From Myxococcales bacterium (GTDB lineage: Bacteria; Myxococcota_A; SURF-8): 64,000 nucleotides of DNA. Positions 60,462 to 64,000 of the stretch are shown in pieces (within the stretch, counting starts at the first letter, position 1; each line of letters opens with the position of its first letter). A model generated the notes under the pieces. That model was not told the DNA's origin and did no database searches. It saw nothing but the letters and a program-made list of their open reading frames with translations. The DNA lies in contig QZKR01000004.1 in assembly GCA_003598065.1 (NCBI GenBank), positions 1 to 64,000 on the forward strand, in the 5' to 3' direction. The position numbers and the translations under genes were made by a program.

Positions 60462-61687
60462 ACCTGCTGCAAACTTTCCGCATCGCCCTGCGCGCCCTGC
60501 GGCGCAATCCGATGCGCTCCTTTCTCACCATGCTCGGCGTCATCATCGGCGTTTCGGCGGTCATCGCCATGGTGGCCATCGGCGAAGGGGCCAAGGCGAT
60601 GGTGGAGAAGGCGTTCGATTCGATGGGCTCGAACATGCTCATCATCATGCCCGGCACGACGACGGCCGGCGGCTCCCACGGCGGCTTCGGCTCCCTGCCG
60701 ACCCTGACCTGGGAGGATCTGGAGGCCATCGGAAAGGAAGCGCCGGCCGTGCGCTACGTGTCGCCGTCCCTGCGTGACGCCGCCCAGGTCATCGCCGAGG
60801 ATCAGAACTGGAGCACCGGCATCAACGGCGTCGCGCCGGAATATTTCGCCATCCGCGACTGGGGGACGTCCAAGGGAGAGCTGTTCAGCGACTCCGACGT
60901 CGATTCGGGCCGCAAGGTGGTCGTCCTCGGGCAGACGGTCTCCGAGCGCCTGTTCGGTCCGAGCGCCGATCCCGTGGGACAGACGGTGCGCATCAAGAAA
61001 ATCCCCTTCCAGGTGATCGGGCTGTTGGAGAAAAAAGGCCAGTCGCCGGTGGGTCAGGATTTCGACGACACCGTGATGATGCCCTACACGACGTTTCAGT
61101 CCAAAATCCAGGGAGGGATGGAGCAGTACGTCGGCGGCGTCATCTTCATCGGCGCGGTTTCGGCGGAGGCGACGCGGCGGGCCGAAAAGCAGGTCACGGA
61201 GCTTTTGCGCGACCAGCATCAGCTCCGCGAGGGCGAGGACGACGATTTCTCGATCCGCAATCTCACCGAAATGGCCAACGCCTCCCAGGCGGGCACCCAG
61301 ACCCTGACAACGCTGCTAGCCTGCATCGCCGCCGTGTCGCTTTTGGTCGGCGGCATCGGCATCATGAACATCATGCTGGTCAGCGTCACCGAGCGGACGC
61401 GGGAGATCGGCCTGCGCATGGCGGTGGGGGCGAAGCCGCGCCACATCCTGGCGCAGTTTCTCGTCGAGGCGCTCACCCTCGCCGTGGCCGGCGGCGCGAT
61501 CGGCATCGTGCTCGGCCTGCTGATGGCGCAGTGGGTCTCGTCGCGGTTTTCCTGGCCGTTCTTGATCCGGCCGGACATCATCGTGCTGTCGGTCGTGTTC
61601 AGCGGCCTGGTGGGCGTGGTCTTCGGCCTCTACCCGGCCCGCAAGGCCTCCCGGCTCGACCCGATCGAGGCGCTAAGGTACGAATAA
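60458..61687 (+). CDS. macB: MacB-type ABC permease
   Basis: Inner-membrane permease of 409 residues: N-terminal helix after NLLQTFRIALRALRRNPMRSFLTMLGVIIGV, a large periplasmic MacB-PCD domain (about 45-285), and three C-terminal helices with SVTERTREIGLRMAVGAKPRHILAQFLVEAL, the coupling-helix block, and YPARKASRLDPIEALRYE at the end. In this organism the MacB functions are split into separate ATPase and permease genes, unlike the fused E. coli MacB. Probable role: export of a lipid, peptide or drug via MacA and TolC. Confidence 0.94.
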   Translation: MNLLQTFRIALRALRRNPMRSFLTMLGVIIGVSAVIAMVAIGEGAKAMVEKAFDSMGSNMLIIMPGTTTAGGSHGGFGSLPTLTWEDLEAIGKEAPAVRYVSPSLRDAAQVIAEDQNWSTGINGVAPEYFAIRDWGTSKGELFSDSDVDSGRKVVVLGQTVSERLFGPSADPVGQTVRIKKIPFQVIGLLEKKGQSPVGQDFDDTVMMPYTTFQSKIQGGMEQYVGGVIFIGAVSAEATRRAEKQVTELLRDQHQLREGEDDDFSIRNLTEMANASQAGTQTLTTLLACIAAVSLLVGGIGIMNIMLVSVTERTREIGLRMAVGAKPRHILAQFLVEALTLAVAGGAIGIVLGLLMAQWVSSRFSWPFLIRPDIIVLSVVFSGLVGVVFGLYPARKASRLDPIEALRYE

Positions 61688-61740
61688 GTTTTCTTCGATC
61701 CGATTGCCCGTTATGGTACCTACGGGCTTTGAAAACAGGG

Positions 61741-61814
61741 TGTGCCATGCCTGGAGCCCCGCGACAGGCATGCGTCGTGCCAACATGCTTGTCGCAAGCT
61801 CCAAGCATGGCACA
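61741..61814. repeat. TGTGCCATGC long inverted repeat, copy 3
   Basis: Left arm 61741-61772 and right arm 61784-61814 pair across about 31 bases with few mismatches around an 11-base loop. It lies between macB and rpsA. Confidence 0.8.
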
Positions 61815-61866
61815 CCGCTAGGCCGCCGGAATCGCCAGTTTTAATTCCTCCAAAGCATAAAAACTT

Positions 61867-61895
61867 TTGACATCGCTCGCGAAAAACGCTAGATT
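61867..61895 (+). promoter_or_regulatory. near-consensus sigma70 promoter of rpsA
   Basis: Perfect TTGACA (61867-61872), 17 bases, TAGATT (61890-61895). Leader about 80 bases. Confidence 0.75.
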
Positions 61896-61982
61896 GACGC
61901 CCCGTTTCGGGACCCTCCCTTTCGGCATGCCCTTCGGACGGGAGGCATTAACACCGTGGGCAAGTAATGGACTGCAATCAAT

Positions 61983-63776
61983 ATGACTCCAGAAACCACT
62001 CTCCAGAAACCCGTAGCCGACAGTGAAGACTTTGCCTCCATGTTCGAGGCCTCCCTCCAGACCCGCGACCTCAAGGAAGGCGACATGGTCCGGGGGCGCG
62101 TGCTCTACATCGGCAAGGACACCGCGCTCATCGACATCGGCTACAAATCCGAAGGTCTCGTCGATCTTCAAGAATTCCGCGACGCGGCCGGCGCGCTGAT
62201 CGTCAACGTCGGCGACGAGGTGGACGTGATCCTCGAAGAGATCGAGGACGATCACGGCCAGATCGTGCTTTCCAAGGAGAAAGCCGACCGTCAGAAGGTG
62301 TGGGACGAGATCTGCGAGAAATGCGAGCGGGACGAGCTTGTCGAAGGCACGATCGTCGCCCGCATCAAGGGCGGTCTGGCCGTGGACATCGGCGTGAAGG
62401 CGTTTCTGCCCGGCAGCCAGGTGGACCTGCGCCCCGTGCGCAACCTGGACAAGCTGATCGGCCAGAAATTCCAGTTCAAGGTCATCAAGTTCAACAAAAA
62501 ACGCGGCAACATCGTCCTTTCCCGCCGGGCGCTGCTGGAAAAAGAGCGCGAAGCGCTCAAGAGCAAGACGCTGGAGAACCTGCAGGAAGGGATGGTCGTC
62601 ACCGGCATCATCAAGAACATCACCAACTACGGCGCGTTCGTGGACCTGGGCGGCATCGACGGCCTGCTGCACATCACCGACATGTCCTGGGGCCGCGTCA
62701 ACCATCCGTCGGAGATGTTCTCCATCGGCGACGAAGTCAAGGTGAAGGTGCTCAAGTTCGACCAGGGCAACGAGCGCGTCAGCCTGGGCCTCAAGCAGAT
62801 GACGCCCGATCCGTGGGAGCAGGCGACGGAAAGATACCCCGTCAACCAGAAGGTGTCCGGCAAGGTGGTGAGCCTCACCGACTACGGCGCATTCGTGGAA
62901 TTGGAGCAGGGCATCGAAGGCCTGATCCACGTTTCCGAGATGAGCTGGACCAAGCGCGTCAAGCATCCCTCGAAGCTGGTTTCCGTGGGCGACGAAGTGG
63001 AAGTGATCATCCTCGACATCGACATCGCCAACCGCCGCATCAGCCTCGGCATGAAGCAGGTGGAGCCGAATCCGTGGACGATGCTGATCGAGAAATACCC
63101 GAAGGGCACCGTCATCCAGGGCAAGATCCGCAACATCACCGACTTCGGCGTCTTCATCGGCGTCGAGGAAGGCATCGACGGCCTGGTGCACATCTCCGAC
63201 ATCTCCTGGACGCAGAAGGTCAAGCACCCCTCCGAACTCTACAAGAAGGGCCAGGAAGTGGAGGCGGTGGTGCTCAACATCGACCCGGAGAAGGAACGCT
63301 TCTCGCTCGGCATCAAGCAGTTGGTGCCCGATCCCTGGAAGCGCATCCCCGACAAATACTATCCGGGCATGGTGGTGTCCGGCCACATCTCCAAGGTCAC
63401 GGACTTCGGCGCGTTCATGGAGATCGAGGACGGCGTCGAGGGCCTGATCCACGTTTCCGAGCTGGCCAACGAGCGCATCGAGGATCCCTCGACGGTGGTG
63501 AAGGAAGGCCAGGAAGTGAAGGCCGAGATCAAGCACATCGACCCGGTCGATCGCAAGATCGCGCTTTCCATCCGTTCGCTGTTGAACAACCAGGAAAAGC
63601 TGCATATGTCCGAGTTCATGAACGTCGGCCAGAGCAGCACCACCAACCTCGGCGAAGCGATCAAGGAAAAGCTGAAACTGAGAGACGCCGAGCCGGCTCC
63701 TGGCGATGGCGAGACGCCGACGCCGGAAGCGGAAAAGGAAGAGAAACCGGAAAAGGAAAAGCAGGACAACGCCTGA
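61983..63776 (+). CDS. rpsA: 30S ribosomal protein S1
   Basis: Six S1 (OB-fold) domains of about 70 residues start near residues 32, 118, 202, 287, 374 and 460, and the last four are the most regular (NITNYGAFVDLGGIDGLLHITDMSWGR and equivalents). Length 597 is normal; an acidic/basic tail (about 545-597) ends KEEKPEKEKQDNA. S1 helps mRNA bind the 30S subunit. No good Shine-Dalgarno site precedes the ATG, as in other bacteria where S1 controls its own translation. Promoter 61867-61895, terminator 63799-63829. Monocistronic. Confidence 0.95.
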   Translation: MTPETTLQKPVADSEDFASMFEASLQTRDLKEGDMVRGRVLYIGKDTALIDIGYKSEGLVDLQEFRDAAGALIVNVGDEVDVILEEIEDDHGQIVLSKEKADRQKVWDEICEKCERDELVEGTIVARIKGGLAVDIGVKAFLPGSQVDLRPVRNLDKLIGQKFQFKVIKFNKKRGNIVLSRRALLEKEREALKSKTLENLQEGMVVTGIIKNITNYGAFVDLGGIDGLLHITDMSWGRVNHPSEMFSIGDEVKVKVLKFDQGNERVSLGLKQMTPDPWEQATERYPVNQKVSGKVVSLTDYGAFVELEQGIEGLIHVSEMSWTKRVKHPSKLVSVGDEVEVIILDIDIANRRISLGMKQVEPNPWTMLIEKYPKGTVIQGKIRNITDFGVFIGVEEGIDGLVHISDISWTQKVKHPSELYKKGQEVEAVVLNIDPEKERFSLGIKQLVPDPWKRIPDKYYPGMVVSGHISKVTDFGAFMEIEDGVEGLIHVSELANERIEDPSTVVKEGQEVKAEIKHIDPVDRKIALSIRSLLNNQEKLHMSEFMNVGQSSTTNLGEAIKEKLKLRDAEPAPGDGETPTPEAEKEEKPEKEKQDNA

Positions 63777-63798
63777 TCGCTTTCGAAAAGATCATCGA

Positions 63799-63829
63799 AC
63801 GGCCCGCCCGCAACGGCGGGCCGTTTTTG
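63799..63829 (+). terminator. intrinsic terminator of rpsA
   Basis: 10-base stem ACGGCCCGCC/GGCGGGCCGT, 6-base loop, then TTTTTG, 23 bases after the rpsA stop. Confidence 0.9.
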
Positions 63830-63978
63830 TTTCGGACGGGGGCCAGTCGATTTGCATTGTCAAATGGCGGCGAACAGGCGATATTCAAATTGTAAGCGCC
63901 ACGGCGGGTGCGCCGATGGCGCATGGTTGCGCCGTGCTCAACATATTTGAGGGTCGTGATTCACTGCGGCGATAGGGT

Positions 63979-64000
63979 GTGGCATAGTCTCACGACCGAA
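63979..64000 (+). repeat. GGCATAGTCT element cut by window end
   Basis: The last 22 bases (GTGGCATAGTCTCACGACCG plus AA) match the left end of 7180-7276. Confidence 0.6.

Noticed and set aside
61818-63605. 595-residue minus-strand frame
   Set aside because: Antisense of rpsA; repetitive only because the S1 domains repeat.

Overview
The window reads as a chromosomal segment of a Gram-negative, high-GC, probably uncultured bacterium. Outer-membrane lipoproteins, MacAB and RND pumps, a monofunctional peptidoglycan glycosyltransferase and a six-domain ribosomal protein S1 all fit this. The many predicted lipoproteins with Asp/Gly 'DGD' spacers right after the lipid-attachment cysteine, together with Cys-rich and CotH-type surface proteins, recall Myxococcota and related former deltaproteobacterial lineages; that placement is an inference. 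I support 49 protein-coding genes. I see no rRNA, tRNA, CRISPR array or transposase.

Layout. 82-5203: SMP-30-like lipoprotein, 3-hydroxyacyl-CoA dehydrogenase, two small lipoproteins, MtgA and a DUF4328 membrane protein. 5617-9579: GH5 lipoprotein, AlkB-type hydroxylase, squalene-cyclase-like repeat protein. 9696-14698: OsmC protein, a two-gene HdrD/DsrK-like plus NarI-like membrane redox module, a tiny membrane protein and a radical SAM protein. 14988-25785: large DGD lipoprotein, LtaS-like phosphotransferase, Cys-rich lipoprotein, MMPL/RND exporter with a lipocalin-like partner, POT peptide transporter. 26027-30241: VOC protein, AT-rich HAD gene, SGNH lipoprotein, Kef-like antiporter. 30406-33938: a MarR-headed efflux operon whose promoter and likely operator are visible. 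34077-47217: surface lipoproteins (DUF2334-CotH fusion, YncE/phosphoesterase, lamin-tail, lipase), a HicBA pair and a B12-type radical SAM protein. 47406-48401: orphan nucleotidyltransferase and a phosphoribosyltransferase lying between repeats. 48641-55515: DHH phosphoesterase with a giant periplasmic protein, then a HEAT-repeat protein. 55653-57433: an AAA ATPase overlapping a DUF4276 (TOPRIM-like) gene, the best candidate for an under-described defence-type system. 57448-63776: lipase, a complete MacA-MacB operon, and rpsA with a near-consensus promoter and a terminator.

Gene neighbourhoods are mostly short operons of one to four genes. The spaces between them hold at least five families of dispersed, hairpin-forming repeats: paired GATGGG hairpins, GGAGCAGG hairpins, a TGTGCCATGC long inverted repeat, a GGCATAGTCT element, and the widespread CCCGCGAAAGCGGG type. 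Several sit exactly at gene ends or flank AT-richer genes. Nine lipoproteins with different domains share the DGD spacer, which suggests a common surface-display or sorting signal.
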